A DNA stretch of 64,000 nt from Flavobacteriaceae bacterium (GCA_018402135.1 JAGYJF010000002.1:248001-312000); one strand, 5' to 3'. Counted from the first letter of the stretch, positions 32,294 through 42,086 are shown. The notes: generated by a model from the letters alone, not told the origin. A program made the numbers and translations.

Positions 32294-34996
32294 TTAGAAG
32301 CGTACATCAGGTTGGCGGCGTTGATCGTATTTTAGGTCTTTTAACATACTCGATTTTATGCCTATAAAAAAGTTCCAAGAGGTTCTGGTACCAATAGGAA
32401 TCCAAGAGAAATTCATGCGCCAACTTAACAAATCACGTTCAAATCTAATCTGTGTAAAGGTAAAATCATTATTTAAAAAATCATAACCTGAAGACAGGCC
32501 AACCGTCCACCGCGGAGACAAATCAACATCACCCGAAAACATTAAGGAGTGTGACGCAATTTGATTTTCTCGTTGGTTATTGTTGTAGTTAACCGCATAG
32601 GCTACACGCATAGACCATGGAATACTATAATTATAAAATTCATCAGGTTCTTTTTCTTCTTTGTCATCATCATCAGTTAAACGCCTATCGGCAAAATCTT
32701 CTGGTTGGCCAAAAAGATCATCGGCTCGACCACCGCTGCGCAAATTATCTTCCATGGCGCGTTCATTATCGGGGCGCTCAGCTCCTGTAAAATCTTTACT
32801 TGATAATGAATAACTCATGTTCACGTTTGCAGAGGTCATTCTAAATAAACTACCGCCATTATTAACGTTAAACACATTAACTCTGCGGTTATTATTGTCT
32901 AAAGCATATGGATCCAGAACCATTCCGAAGTTGATATTCATTTTTTTATTTAGAATCTGCAAACCCCCTGTGACGCGCATTGGCGCTAGGTTAAGTGAGT
33001 CTGCCGCCATATCATAAGAAGTATTCAAATTTAGGTTATTTAATAATATGATTTTTTTAGGTTCGGTTTTGGTTGAATCTTTGTCTTTAACCTTAGCTTC
33101 AAAATTGTTGCCTAACGAAAATCCTATGGAACTCGAAAATCTATTTCCTGGTGCACCAAATAATGACCCTTCAAAGCGGCTAAATTCAGTAGTAGTTAAA
33201 CCATCAGCACTAATAACAATTTCTTCGTAAAACTGATCGAAAGCAGGATTAATACTGTACGACAATTCTGGCCTCATCACATGTCTAATGGCTTGTATTT
33301 TAGCATCTTTATTTTTCTTGGTAAAATCGAATAAACCATATATGGTAGTTCCAATGCTGGTGGTAAAATTATAGGTTCTAAAACTGTCAAAACCATTGAC
33401 ATCCCTGGTTACCACTTCTTGGTTGGTGGTATCGTAAAATCGGTCAATCGTATTCAGTGTCCAAGTTTCTTCAAAATTGGTACTAGCACTCATACTAAAA
33501 TGTTTGAATACTTTAAAGTTAGTAGTAATTGGAATAGAGTGTCTCATTCCAATACGTGCATTATCAAACATTTCAGGTTTAAAAAACAGAGAATCTGTTG
33601 TTTGAATTCTGTTTTCACCTCTCACATTATACTGAAAATTTATATTTTGAATAATCCCCTTTTTTGGTCCTTCTTTTGGTTCAAAAGGGAAAACCCGCGT
33701 AACACTTGCTTGAATCGTTGGAAGCGTTAAATCAATTCTCTCTGTATTGGTGTTTTGTGAATGAGTGGCAGTCACACTGAGGTTAACTTGTGGTTCACCT
33801 TGAAAGGTTTTGGAATAGGATACCGAGGAAGCAAGTGTGTTATTTTGAAAGTTTGAATTGTTTAATTGATTAATTGACTGTCTATAAAACTGACTACTTC
33901 CTAAATTCACAGAAGCTGAAAACCTTGAACTGGGATTGGACTTTTGATCTTGAGTATGCGACCAACGAATGTTATAGATGGTGTTTTGGGCAAAATCAGG
34001 AAATCCACGTTCGCTATTTAACAAGTTTTCATATCTAAAACTCATGTTACCTTTAAATTTGTAACGTAAAGCATAATTGCTTTCTAAACGCATACCATAA
34101 CTGCCATTGGTGTAATAATCGCCCAAAACGGCCAAATCCACAAAATCACTAATAGCAAAATAGTAACCTCCATTTTGCAAAAAATAACCTCTATCATTTC
34201 CAGAATCTTGACCAAACGACGGAAAAATCACACCAGAAGTTTGGGTTTTTGTCATGGGAAAAAATGCAAAAGGCAAGCCTATAGGTGTAGGCACATCGTA
34301 AATGTACATGTTGGTCAGTCCGGTAATAACTTTTTTATTGGGCACCAGTTTGGCCTTGCGCATTAAGAAATAATATTCGGGATCATCTAGATTTTCGGAG
34401 GTTGTAAATTTTCCGTTCTTCACAAAGAAAACCGAATCGTTTTCCTTTTTTGTGATTTCAGAAATAATGGTGCCACCACTTTGCTCGGTTTTAGAATTAA
34501 ATACAACAGCTTTTTGTGTATTGGTATTGAAAATTATCGAATCTGGTTCAATAATATTGTTGCCTTGTTTAAAAACTGGCGCCTGAGAATATCCAGTAGA
34601 ATCTTTAATTCTTCCTGCGTAAACCGTATTTACGGTGTAATCTATAACAATAATACCAGCCTTAATTTCCAAATCTTGATAAAGCACTTCAGCCTCATTA
34701 TAGAGATAAATTTTTTGTTCCTTTTGATTGATGGATACGCGATCGGTGGCCTTATATTTCACAATATCTTCAAGTAAACCTTTCTTTTTCTGGATACTAT
34801 CGGTTTTGACCGAATCAGATTCTTTTACATTTATGGGGAGTTTTACGAGAGAATCTACTACCACATTAACGGTATCGGTAGTGGTAACAGGAGTGATAAC
34901 TTTGGATTTGTTAGGTATCTCTTGACCAAAGCCAAAAGTGTTGATAAGCACTGTAAAACTTAGAAAAAAAAGTATTTTATAGCTATTAATTCGCAA
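32294..34996 (-). CDS. lptD: LptD-like LPS assembly outer-membrane protein
   Basis: This large beta-barrel protein (about 900 residues) inserts lipopolysaccharide into the outer leaflet. The signal peptide is ILFFLSFTVLINTFGFGQ. An OstA-like periplasmic jellyroll (about 90-250; AEVLYQDLEIKAGIIVIDY) precedes a long C-terminal barrel with many aromatic strands, ending in the region VGLSSGYDFLNNDFTFTQI. An ATG at 35077 would add 27 residues before the signal peptide, but an exact -7 element (35044-35051) lies inside that extension, so I take the TTG at 34996. An acidic linker with DDDDKEEKEPDEF interrupts the barrel near the C-terminus. Confidence 0.88.
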   Translation of the reverse strand: MRINSYKILFFLSFTVLINTFGFGQEIPNKSKVITPVTTTDTVNVVVDSLVKLPINVKESDSVKTDSIQKKKGLLEDIVKYKATDRVSINQKEQKIYLYNEAEVLYQDLEIKAGIIVIDYTVNTVYAGRIKDSTGYSQAPVFKQGNNIIEPDSIIFNTNTQKAVVFNSKTEQSGGTIISEITKKENDSVFFVKNGKFTTSENLDDPEYYFLMRKAKLVPNKKVITGLTNMYIYDVPTPIGLPFAFFPMTKTQTSGVIFPSFGQDSGNDRGYFLQNGGYYFAISDFVDLAVLGDYYTNGSYGMRLESNYALRYKFKGNMSFRYENLLNSERGFPDFAQNTIYNIRWSHTQDQKSNPSSRFSASVNLGSSQFYRQSINQLNNSNFQNNTLASSVSYSKTFQGEPQVNLSVTATHSQNTNTERIDLTLPTIQASVTRVFPFEPKEGPKKGIIQNINFQYNVRGENRIQTTDSLFFKPEMFDNARIGMRHSIPITTNFKVFKHFSMSASTNFEETWTLNTIDRFYDTTNQEVVTRDVNGFDSFRTYNFTTSIGTTIYGLFDFTKKNKDAKIQAIRHVMRPELSYSINPAFDQFYEEIVISADGLTTTEFSRFEGSLFGAPGNRFSSSIGFSLGNNFEAKVKDKDSTKTEPKKIILLNNLNLNTSYDMAADSLNLAPMRVTGGLQILNKKMNINFGMVLDPYALDNNNRRVNVFNVNNGGSLFRMTSANVNMSYSLSSKDFTGAERPDNERAMEDNLRSGGRADDLFGQPEDFADRRLTDDDDKEEKEPDEFYNYSIPWSMRVAYAVNYNNNQRENQIASHSLMFSGDVDLSPRWTVGLSSGYDFLNNDFTFTQIRFERDLLSWRMNFSWIPIGTRTSWNFFIGIKSSMLKDLKYDQRRQPDVRF

Positions 34997-35043
34997 CGCT
35001 AATAATGTATTTTTGTGTAAGCTTGGCTTGGTTTTTGAACAGT

Positions 35044-35051
35044 CAAAATTA
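35044..35051 (-). promoter_or_regulatory. -7 element TAATTTTG of lptD
   Basis: An exact match on the minus strand has a TTG 23 bases upstream as -33 element, within the known spacing range. Transcription would begin near 35039, downstream of the ATG at 35077. Confidence 0.6.
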
Positions 35052-35132
35052 CATATATTTTTTTGTGTGAAGTGCAATAATACAATTATTATTAAATATT
35101 AATAAACCGTGAGTTTTATCGTTATTACAGCA

Positions 35133-36257
35133 ATGAAAACGTTGATTAAACCTTTTGTAGTACTTTGGGTATTTGCTTTTACCTTTTTTTTAACAACATC
35201 AATAGATGCTCAAAATAGTCAAGCGCCATTTATAGTAGTGTTAGATGCTGGTCACGGTGATCATGATCCTGGAAATTTAGGAAGTCCTGGATCTGGCTAT
35301 AAGGAAAAAGACATCGCCTTAAATGTGACACTTTTGGTAGGAAAGGCCCTTGAAAAGAATCCTAATATAAAAGTCATATACACACGAACCACAGATGTAT
35401 TTTTAAAATTACACGAGCGTGCCAATATAGCTAATAAAGCCGATGCCGATTTATTCGTCTCTATTCATTGTAATTCGCATCACTCTTCTGCACATGGAAC
35501 TGAAACCTTCGTACTTGGAGTTGCCAACAACGAGCGCAATTTTGAAATTGCCAAAAAGGAAAATCAGGTTATTTTTTTAGAGGATGATTACGAAAGTCAT
35601 TACGATGGATTTAATCCAGACAATCCAGAATCTACTATAGGATTGGCATTGATGCAAGAAGAATACATGGACCAGAGCGTACTACTAGCGAGACTAATAG
35701 AAGACAATTTCTCTCAAAAACTAAAACGCCACAGCCGCGGGATCAAACAAGCTAGTTTATGGGTTATGCACAATACCTATATGCCCAGTGTTTTAGTTGA
35801 ATTAGGTTTTTTAACAGCTAAAGGCGAAGGCGCTTACCTCAATAGTAAAAAAGGACAAATTGAAATGGCCAAGGCTTTAGAAACTGCTTTATTAGACTAC
35901 AAAAAAACCTTAGACATTAACGTAGGCACCAATATTTCAAACAGCATTAAAAATGCTCAAGAAGTTACCAAAGAAAGAATTGCTGATAATATTGGCATAG
36001 AATTTAAAGTACAAATAGCAGCTAGCTCAAAAAATTTAGAGCTCAAACCTTACAATTTTAAAGGCCTAGATAATATTAGTAAAGATAAAATAGGAAACTT
36101 ATACAAGTATTATTATGGTACAACTTCTGATCATTCAGATGCTGAAAAATCATTAAAAATAGTTCATTCAAAAGGCTATAAATCAGCATTTATTGTAGCA
36201 TTTAAGAATGGAACCCAATTGAGTTTAGAAGAAGCTTTAAAATCAACTTTAAATTAA
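35133..36257 (+). CDS. N-acetylmuramoyl-L-alanine amidase
   Basis: This exported zinc amidase (374 residues from this ATG) cleaves the bond between muramic acid and the stem peptide. A signal peptide (VVLWVFAFTFFLTTSIDAQ) is followed directly by an Amidase_3 domain with LDAGHGDHDPG, the metal glutamate in SGYKEKDIAL, SIHCNSH and the late ASLWVMHNTYMPSVLVELGFL. The C-terminal 100 residues resemble a SPOR-like domain (FKVQIAASSKNLEL...KYYYGTTSDHSDAEKSLK). A GTG at 35109 would add eight residues and is less likely. Confidence 0.92.
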   Translation: MKTLIKPFVVLWVFAFTFFLTTSIDAQNSQAPFIVVLDAGHGDHDPGNLGSPGSGYKEKDIALNVTLLVGKALEKNPNIKVIYTRTTDVFLKLHERANIANKADADLFVSIHCNSHHSSAHGTETFVLGVANNERNFEIAKKENQVIFLEDDYESHYDGFNPDNPESTIGLALMQEEYMDQSVLLARLIEDNFSQKLKRHSRGIKQASLWVMHNTYMPSVLVELGFLTAKGEGAYLNSKKGQIEMAKALETALLDYKKTLDINVGTNISNSIKNAQEVTKERIADNIGIEFKVQIAASSKNLELKPYNFKGLDNISKDKIGNLYKYYYGTTSDHSDAEKSLKIVHSKGYKSAFIVAFKNGTQLSLEEALKSTLN

Positions 36258-36279
36258 AGATTCTTTATTATTTTATTCC

Positions 36280-36287
36280 TAAATTTG
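36280..36287 (+). promoter_or_regulatory. -7 element TAAATTTG of the mlaD-like gene
   Basis: Exact TAnnTTTG match 28 bases before the TTG start at 36315. It probably drives the long plus-strand unit up to about 42086. Confidence 0.5.
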
Positions 36288-36314
36288 TCTCAAATCAATA
36301 AAAAATAAGCAACA

Positions 36315-37271
36315 TTGAAAATCTCACGCGAAATTAAAGCCGCCACTCTGGTAATTTCAGGTATTTTTCTTTTCATTTATTTATTCAGCTTTTTAAAAGG
36401 TGAAGACATATTTTCATCCTCAAACACCTACTATACAGAATTTGACTACAATGCGTTAAGCACTGCTTCTCCAGTTACAATTAAAGGTAATAACGTTGGT
36501 AAAGTAACGGATGTGACCTATATGTTTGAAACTGGAAAAACCCGCGTTGCCTTTACCGTTAATCCAAAACTTCAGTTTTCTAAAAATAGCATCATTAGGC
36601 TATATGAAACTGGTTTAATGGGTGGTAATGCACTTGCCGTGATTACAGCCAACGATAACGATTATGCTAAAGATGGTGATATTCTTCAATCGGAAATACA
36701 ACCAGGCTTAATTACCTCTTTACGACAGAATTTTACAGGCTTGAGTTCCGATTTGGATAGTTCAATTAGGGCGGCAGATACGTTATTTGTAAATTTAAAT
36801 GAATTAATTGCTGATAATTCTGAAACTGGAATTAAACAAACCATTGCAGAATTAAATAGCACCTTAAAGTCGTTTAAGTCGCTTTCAGAATCTATTCAAT
36901 CAGTGGTCCAACAAAATGACGATAAAATTACATTGTTGGTTGACAATTTTGGAACCACTAGTGAAAATTTAAAACTACTGTCTGAAGATTTACAAAACGT
37001 TCAAATTTCTAAAACCATCAATAACCTAGATAGTACTTTAGTGGCTATGAATGCCATTATTTCTTCGCTAGAACGAGGTGAAGGCTCGGTTGGTAAATTG
37101 CTTAAAGACGATAATTTATACAATAATTTACAAGGTGCATCTCTGCAATTGGAACAGCTTCTTGAAGATATGAAACTTAACCCCAAGCGTTACGTGCATT
37201 TTTCTTTATTCGGAAAAAAAGCCAAACAATATGATGCGCAAGGAAATGAGGTTGAAGAATCTGATAATTAA
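36315..37271 (+). CDS. MlaD/MCE-domain lipid-transport protein
   Basis: The 318-residue protein has one N-terminal transmembrane helix (ATLVISGIFLFIYLFSFL) and an MCE domain (about 40-115; NALSTASPVTIKGNNVGKV...LYETGLMGGNALAVI). A long helical region follows (about 150-290) as in MCE proteins that form bridges across the periplasm. It would bind phospholipids as part of an Mla-type ABC transporter; the permease and ATPase genes are not in this window. The start is a TTG. It is followed six bases later by the Fe-S gene. Confidence 0.88.
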   Translation: MKISREIKAATLVISGIFLFIYLFSFLKGEDIFSSSNTYYTEFDYNALSTASPVTIKGNNVGKVTDVTYMFETGKTRVAFTVNPKLQFSKNSIIRLYETGLMGGNALAVITANDNDYAKDGDILQSEIQPGLITSLRQNFTGLSSDLDSSIRAADTLFVNLNELIADNSETGIKQTIAELNSTLKSFKSLSESIQSVVQQNDDKITLLVDNFGTTSENLKLLSEDLQNVQISKTINNLDSTLVAMNAIISSLERGEGSVGKLLKDDNLYNNLQGASLQLEQLLEDMKLNPKRYVHFSLFGKKAKQYDAQGNEVEESDN

Positions 37272-37277
37272 TTTATA

Positions 37278-38588
37278 ATGCAATATTTACCCAATATTTT
37301 ATTCGCAATTGCCCTCATTTTAGGGCTTGGCTATTTTGGTATCAACGTAAAAAAACTCATCCGAAACATAAAATTGGGTCAAGATGTGGATGTTAGTGAT
37401 GATAAAAATCAGCGTTTTAATAATATGGCTCGTATTGCTTTAGGTCAAAGCAAAATGGTTGTACGTCCTATAGCCGGATTAATGCATATCATTGTTTATG
37501 TAGGTTTTGTAATTATAAATCTTGAGGTTTTAGAAATTATAATTGACGGACTTTTAGGAACCCATCGTATTTTTTTAGGTGTTTTAGGCAAATCTCTTTA
37601 TGGCATTTTTATTGCCTCATTTGAGGCACTTGCAGTTTTGGTCTTATTTGCGGTGATTGTATTTTGGCTCAGGAGAAACATTATAAAATTAAAGCGCTTT
37701 ATGAGTGCCGAAATGAAGGGTTGGCCCGAAAACGATGGTAATATCATTTTATATTTTGAGGTTATTTTAATGTGCTTGTTCCTTACAATGAATGCAACAG
37801 ATCTCCCTTTTCAGGAAATGAATTCTGGTAACCTTGTAAGTCAATTTATCGCACCTTGGTTTAGCGGTTTTACGGAAGGTACCATTCATATAATCGAACG
37901 CTCGGCATGGTGGCTTCACATCATAGGCATTTTAATCTTTTTAAATTATTTATATTTTTCGAAGCATTTGCACATTTTGCTGGCGTTTCCTAATACGTAT
38001 TTTGGTAAATTAAAACCAAAAGGCGAACTCAACAATTTAGAATCTGTAACTGCCGAAGTAAAATTAATGATGGATCCTGATGCCGATCCGTTTGCAGCAC
38101 CAGCAAATCCAGACACCATACCTGCCAAATTTGGAGCAAGCGATGTCACGGATTTAAATTGGGTACAATTACTCAATGCTTACACCTGCACAGAATGTGG
38201 CAGATGTACCAGCGAATGTCCTGCTAACCAAACTGGGAAAAAGTTGTCACCGAGAAAAATAATGATGGATACGCGCGATAGGCTAGAGGAAATAGGAAAA
38301 AATATCGATGCCAATGGCGGTACGTTTAAAGACGATGGTAAACAATTACTCAACGATTATATTACACCTGAAGAATTATGGGCCTGTACAAGTTGCAATG
38401 CCTGCGTAGAGGCTTGTCCGGTAAGTATTGATCCCTTATCTATCATAATAGACATGCGTAGATATTTGGTGATGGAACAAAGTGCCGCCCCAATGGAACT
38501 GAACAATATGATGACCAATGTTGAAAACAACGGTGCTCCTTGGCCTTATAACCAAATGGATCGGTTGAATTGGGCAAATGAAAATTAA
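37278..38588 (+). CDS. Membrane Fe-S electron-transfer protein, HdrC/GlcF-like
   Basis: The 436 residues comprise about five transmembrane helices in the first 250 residues, with His-containing helices that may hold haem (inferred), then a soluble domain with two 4Fe-4S motifs: CTECGRCTSECP and CTSCNACVEACP. This matches the membrane-plus-ferredoxin half of a heterodisulfide-reductase-like complex. Its natural partner, with cysteine-rich CCG domains, is the gene at 39098. No HdrA flavoprotein is near. Such complexes in Bacteroidota probably pass electrons between the quinone pool and a soluble donor or acceptor, but the reaction is unknown. Confidence 0.85.
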   Translation: MQYLPNILFAIALILGLGYFGINVKKLIRNIKLGQDVDVSDDKNQRFNNMARIALGQSKMVVRPIAGLMHIIVYVGFVIINLEVLEIIIDGLLGTHRIFLGVLGKSLYGIFIASFEALAVLVLFAVIVFWLRRNIIKLKRFMSAEMKGWPENDGNIILYFEVILMCLFLTMNATDLPFQEMNSGNLVSQFIAPWFSGFTEGTIHIIERSAWWLHIIGILIFLNYLYFSKHLHILLAFPNTYFGKLKPKGELNNLESVTAEVKLMMDPDADPFAAPANPDTIPAKFGASDVTDLNWVQLLNAYTCTECGRCTSECPANQTGKKLSPRKIMMDTRDRLEEIGKNIDANGGTFKDDGKQLLNDYITPEELWACTSCNACVEACPVSIDPLSIIIDMRRYLVMEQSAAPMELNNMMTNVENNGAPWPYNQMDRLNWANEN

Positions 38589-38638
38589 ACAATTTTAAAA
38601 ACAATACCAACCTAAAATCATTACAAGATCAAGCGATT

Positions 38639-39085
38639 ATGAAAAGAGAAGAAGCAGACAAATTACTAAACGAAAAAGTTGAAAAAGGTGAAAAGGTAAG
38701 TCCAGTTTTACCTAAGGGGATCAAAAATTATCTGATTGATATTGATGGTACTATCGGTGAAGATATTCCTAACGAGGAACCAGAACGCATGCTTATCGCC
38801 GAAGTCTACCCAGATGCTTTAGAAACCTGCAACAAGTGGTTTGATGAAGGTCATATGATTTGTTTCTTTACCTCAAGAACGGAAGCACACCGAGAATACA
38901 CTGAGATTTGGTTGAACAAACACGGTTTTAAATATCACAGTTTATTGATGGGTAAACCCAGAGGCGGCAATTATCATTGGATTGACAATCACCTAGTAAA
39001 AGCTACGCAATACAAAGGGAAATTTACTGATCTAGTAGATAAAAAAGTGACCATTCAAGTGTTTGATGATGGTCTGCACGATTAA
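38639..39085 (+). CDS. Small HAD-like phosphatase-fold protein
   Basis: The 148-residue protein contains the HAD motif I variant LIDIDGTIGED near residue 31, motif II FFTSRTE, an aromatic-rich segment (KPRGGNYHWIDNH) and a late acidic motif VFDDGLHD. No cap domain is present. Homologues in databases are sometimes labelled phosphoheptose isomerase, which the sequence does not support. It is inserted between the two Fe-S genes (50 bases after one, 12 before the other), so a tie with that complex is likely but unexplained. Confidence 0.72.
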   Translation: MKREEADKLLNEKVEKGEKVSPVLPKGIKNYLIDIDGTIGEDIPNEEPERMLIAEVYPDALETCNKWFDEGHMICFFTSRTEAHREYTEIWLNKHGFKYHSLLMGKPRGGNYHWIDNHLVKATQYKGKFTDLVDKKVTIQVFDDGLHD

Positions 39086-39097
39086 ATAAAATTACGC

Positions 39098-39889
39098 ATG
39101 AGCGAACAATTAAAAGTGCCAACTATGGCGCAACTTATGGCCGAAGGTAAGCAACCCGAAGTACTTTTCTGGGTTGGTTGCGCAGGAAGTTTTGACGATA
39201 GAGCCAAAAAAATTACCAAAGCATTTGTGAAGTTACTCAATCGTGCCAATGTAAATTTCGCGGTACTTGGTACTGAGGAAAGTTGCACTGGCGATCCAGC
39301 CAAACGAGCTGGCAACGAGTTTTTATTCCAAATGCAAGCCGTTACCAATATTGAAGTGTTAAACGCTTACGAGATTAAAACGGTGGTAACGACATGTCCG
39401 CATTGTTTTAATACCTTAAAAAACGAATATCCTTCGCTTGGTGGCAGCTACACAGTAATGCATCACACGCAATTTTTAAAGAACTTGTTAGACGAAGGCA
39501 GACTATCCATAGAAGGTGGCCAATTTAAAGGCAAGCGAATTACCTTTCACGATCCGTGTTACTTAGGGCGTGCCAATAATGTTTATGAAGCACCACGAGA
39601 TTTAATTAGAAAGTTAGATGCCGAATTGGTTGAAATGAAATCTTGCAAAAGTCGCGGTTTGTGCTGCGGTGCCGGAGGCGCTCAAATGTTTAAAGATGCT
39701 GAACCTGGCAATAAAGAAGTAAATATTGAGCGCACTGAACAAGCTCTCGAAACACAGCCCGAAATAATAGCCGCAGGTTGTCCGTTTTGCAATACCATGA
39801 TGACCGATGGGGTCAAAAACAAAGAAAAAGAAGGACAAATTAAGGTTATGGATGTGGCGGAGTTGATTGCAAATGCACAAGATTTGTAA
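39098..39889 (+). CDS. CCG-domain Fe-S protein, HdrB/LutA-like
   Basis: The 263-residue soluble protein has two cysteine-rich CCG units. The first includes CAGSFDDRA...EESCTGDPAKR and CPHCFNTLK; the second includes DPCYLGR, CKSRGLCCGAGG and CPFCNTMM. In heterodisulfide reductases these bind a noncubane 4Fe-4S cluster that reduces disulfides. Together with the membrane Fe-S protein at 37278 it forms a split HdrC-HdrB-like pair. The physiological substrate is unknown; a disulfide is a reasonable guess from family knowledge only. Confidence 0.87.
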   Translation: MSEQLKVPTMAQLMAEGKQPEVLFWVGCAGSFDDRAKKITKAFVKLLNRANVNFAVLGTEESCTGDPAKRAGNEFLFQMQAVTNIEVLNAYEIKTVVTTCPHCFNTLKNEYPSLGGSYTVMHHTQFLKNLLDEGRLSIEGGQFKGKRITFHDPCYLGRANNVYEAPRDLIRKLDAELVEMKSCKSRGLCCGAGGAQMFKDAEPGNKEVNIERTEQALETQPEIIAAGCPFCNTMMTDGVKNKEKEGQIKVMDVAELIANAQDL

Positions 39890-39890
39890 A

Positions 39891-40094
39891 ATGACACCGG
39901 TTAAAAGACCTTTTTGGCAATCGTTGATAATTGGAGTTATTTGGGGTTTTATTATTTCTTTTATTTTAAGTTTGGTTGAAATATATACAGATGACCAAAA
40001 GGAATTTTCGATTCTTAATTTCGTGTTTTATTTTATTTGTTTTACCATTTTTCATGCATTTAGTAACCGATGGCACATAAAAAATAAACCTTGA
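39891..40094 (+). CDS. Small membrane protein
   Basis: This 67-residue protein has two hydrophobic segments (LIIGVIWGFIISFILSLV and FSILNFVFYFICFTIF). The start chosen is the ATG at 39891, right after the stop of the Fe-S gene; an ATG at 39867 would overlap that gene. No domain is recognised. It sits between the Fe-S module and the PH-domain pair. Confidence 0.55.
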   Translation: MTPVKRPFWQSLIIGVIWGFIISFILSLVEIYTDDQKEFSILNFVFYFICFTIFHAFSNRWHIKNKP

Positions 40095-40099
40095 AACCC

Positions 40100-40615
40100 A
40101 TGTTTAACAATCCACAAATAGACGCCCTTTCCATACCTAATATTGAAATCCTCAATTTGGAAAAGGTTGAACGTTCTTATTTGTATATTTTATTTATTAA
40201 TAGATTACTTGGTTTTCTGTTTCCTTTAGTAGCCGTAACCACAGTTGGATTTATTACTAATTTTGAAGGTTGGCTTTTATATTATTGGATTGGTATTACA
40301 GTCTTATTCATTTTTTTTATATCGAATTGTTTATACACCTTTTTGAGTTTTTCAAAACGGCGTTATGCATTACGCGAACACGATATCATTTACACCGAAG
40401 GTTTGTTGCTCAACTCTTTTACCACAGTGCCTTTTGTTAGAATTCAACATACCGAGATTTCCCGTAGCTTTTTAGAACGAAAACTACACTTAGCCACCTT
40501 AAAAATTTATACAGCCGGAGCAACAGGCAGCGATTTATTTATTAGTGGATTATCTAAAGACACCGCACAAAAAATTAATGCGTTTTTAACTTCGAAGATC
40601 AATGATCAACTTTGA
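40100..40615 (+). CDS. PH domain-containing membrane protein (YdbS-like)
   Basis: The protein (171 residues from the ATG at 40100; a TTG at 40091 would add three) has two transmembrane helices (about 25-45 and 58-80) followed by a bPH_2 domain with IIYTEGLLLNSFTTVPFVRIQHTEI. Proteins of this type come in pairs with a larger multi-PH-domain partner, which here overlaps its 3' end by 14 bases. The role is unknown; a membrane-stress function is proposed for B. subtilis homologues. Confidence 0.85.
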   Translation: MFNNPQIDALSIPNIEILNLEKVERSYLYILFINRLLGFLFPLVAVTTVGFITNFEGWLLYYWIGITVLFIFFISNCLYTFLSFSKRRYALREHDIIYTEGLLLNSFTTVPFVRIQHTEISRSFLERKLHLATLKIYTAGATGSDLFISGLSKDTAQKINAFLTSKINDQL

Positions 40616-42086
40616 TTTTTCAACGCCAATAAGACAATCTGTAAAAGGAATTGTTATTATATTCGGCTTTCAATTATTTAAGTTTTTAAAGCAAAGTTTC
40701 GCCCTATTCATTGTTATTGGCGTTGGAATTGCAAGAAAAGGCAGTATTTTAGGATTGAGTGCACTCCAACTCATGTTATACTTGCTTGCCTTGCTGTTAT
40801 TTTTTCTTACATTTTCAATTTTAAAGTACTGGTATTTTAAATTTCATGTGTCTTCTGAAGGTTTTCACCTGGACAAAGGAATCCTCAATAAAGAGAGTAT
40901 TTTAATACCGAGTTCTAAAATTCAAAACATTCACATTAAACAAAATTTGCTGCAACAATTTATTAATGTGGTTTCTTTTTCAATAGAAACAGCTGGCGAC
41001 GATAAATCCGAAATCGAGATAAAAGCGCTTAGCAGGCCTATGGCTTTGGCATTAAAAAAATCATTGTTAGCTGAGATTTCTGAAGTCGTTAAAAGCTTTC
41101 CAGAGTCACGTGTTTACTACAAAGTATCACCGAAAAAATTACTTTTGGAAGGCATTGGGCAAAACCACCTTAAAAGTCTTGCAATTATTTTGGCCTTTAT
41201 ATTAGGGATTTATTTTCAGTTTAAAGACCTGTTTAATGATTTAGAAATAGAAAATGAATTTATAGACAATATAGAGACGCAATCCGCAGCTGTTTTTTCA
41301 ATCATCCTTTTTAATATTTTAATTCTGTTAGTTTTTTTGCTATTCGCTTTTTTATTTTCATTGCTAAAAACACTTATTGTCAATTTCAATTTACAAGTTA
41401 TTGAACATGAAAAAACAATAGAAATATCAAAAGGACTACTCAATAAAATTTCGCTCAACCTTTCGCCGAGGCGCATACAAAGTGTAATTGTCACTAACAA
41501 TCGACTTAAGCGCTATTTTGGATTAAACACCTTAGAGGTAAGGCAAGCCATGATTGATAAAAAAAAGGCACAAAATCTTTCAATCATAGCCTTAAATAAA
41601 ACACAGCTTTGGTATTTGGTAAATAAAATTTACACCAGCTATACCACAATTGCCGAAAAATTTAAACCAACACTTTATTTTATTAGAGTTAAAGCAATTA
41701 AGAGCGTTGTCATTTTGTTGATTTTGAACTTAATTGTGTATTTCACCGAATTTCTTAATTTATGGTTTGTAAATGTTTTAGGAGTTTTAATCGTATTAGT
41801 CTTTTTAAAAATCTCCTACAGAAAAGCTTTCTATAGTATTGACGATCAGTATTTAGTAGTGGGTAGCGGATTTATTGAAACCAAAACAGAAATCGTACAA
41901 CACCATAAAATTCAGTCGGTTGTCATGAGGCAATCTATATTTATGAAAAGGCGGCAAGTGGCTAGTGTACATGTTTATACTGCCTCAGGAAAAATTTCAA
42001 TTTCTTATATCGAACAAGAGCGCGCCAAAGCAATCTTAAATTATTTGATATACAGTGTTGAAACGAGTGGTAAAAATTGGATGTAG
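40602..42086 (+). CDS. PH domain-containing membrane protein (YdbT-like)
   Basis: The 494 residues carry three bPH_2-type repeats (around FHLDKGILNKESILIPSSKIQNI; ISKGLLNKISLNLSPRRIQSV; VGSGFIETKTEIVQHHKIQSV) between pairs of transmembrane helices. This is the large partner of the YdbS-like gene just upstream. The conserved arrangement indicates a two-protein inner-membrane complex. No enzymatic motif is visible. Confidence 0.85.
   Translation: MINFDFSTPIRQSVKGIVIIFGFQLFKFLKQSFALFIVIGVGIARKGSILGLSALQLMLYLLALLLFFLTFSILKYWYFKFHVSSEGFHLDKGILNKESILIPSSKIQNIHIKQNLLQQFINVVSFSIETAGDDKSEIEIKALSRPMALALKKSLLAEISEVVKSFPESRVYYKVSPKKLLLEGIGQNHLKSLAIILAFILGIYFQFKDLFNDLEIENEFIDNIETQSAAVFSIILFNILILLVFLLFAFLFSLLKTLIVNFNLQVIEHEKTIEISKGLLNKISLNLSPRRIQSVIVTNNRLKRYFGLNTLEVRQAMIDKKKAQNLSIIALNKTQLWYLVNKIYTSYTTIAEKFKPTLYFIRVKAIKSVVILLILNLIVYFTEFLNLWFVNVLGVLIVLVFLKISYRKAFYSIDDQYLVVGSGFIETKTEIVQHHKIQSVVMRQSIFMKRRQVASVHVYTASGKISISYIEQERAKAILNYLIYSVETSGKNWM

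Noticed and set aside
38639..39085. Phosphoheptose isomerase
   Set aside because: No SIS domain is visible; the DIDGT motif fits a HAD fold.
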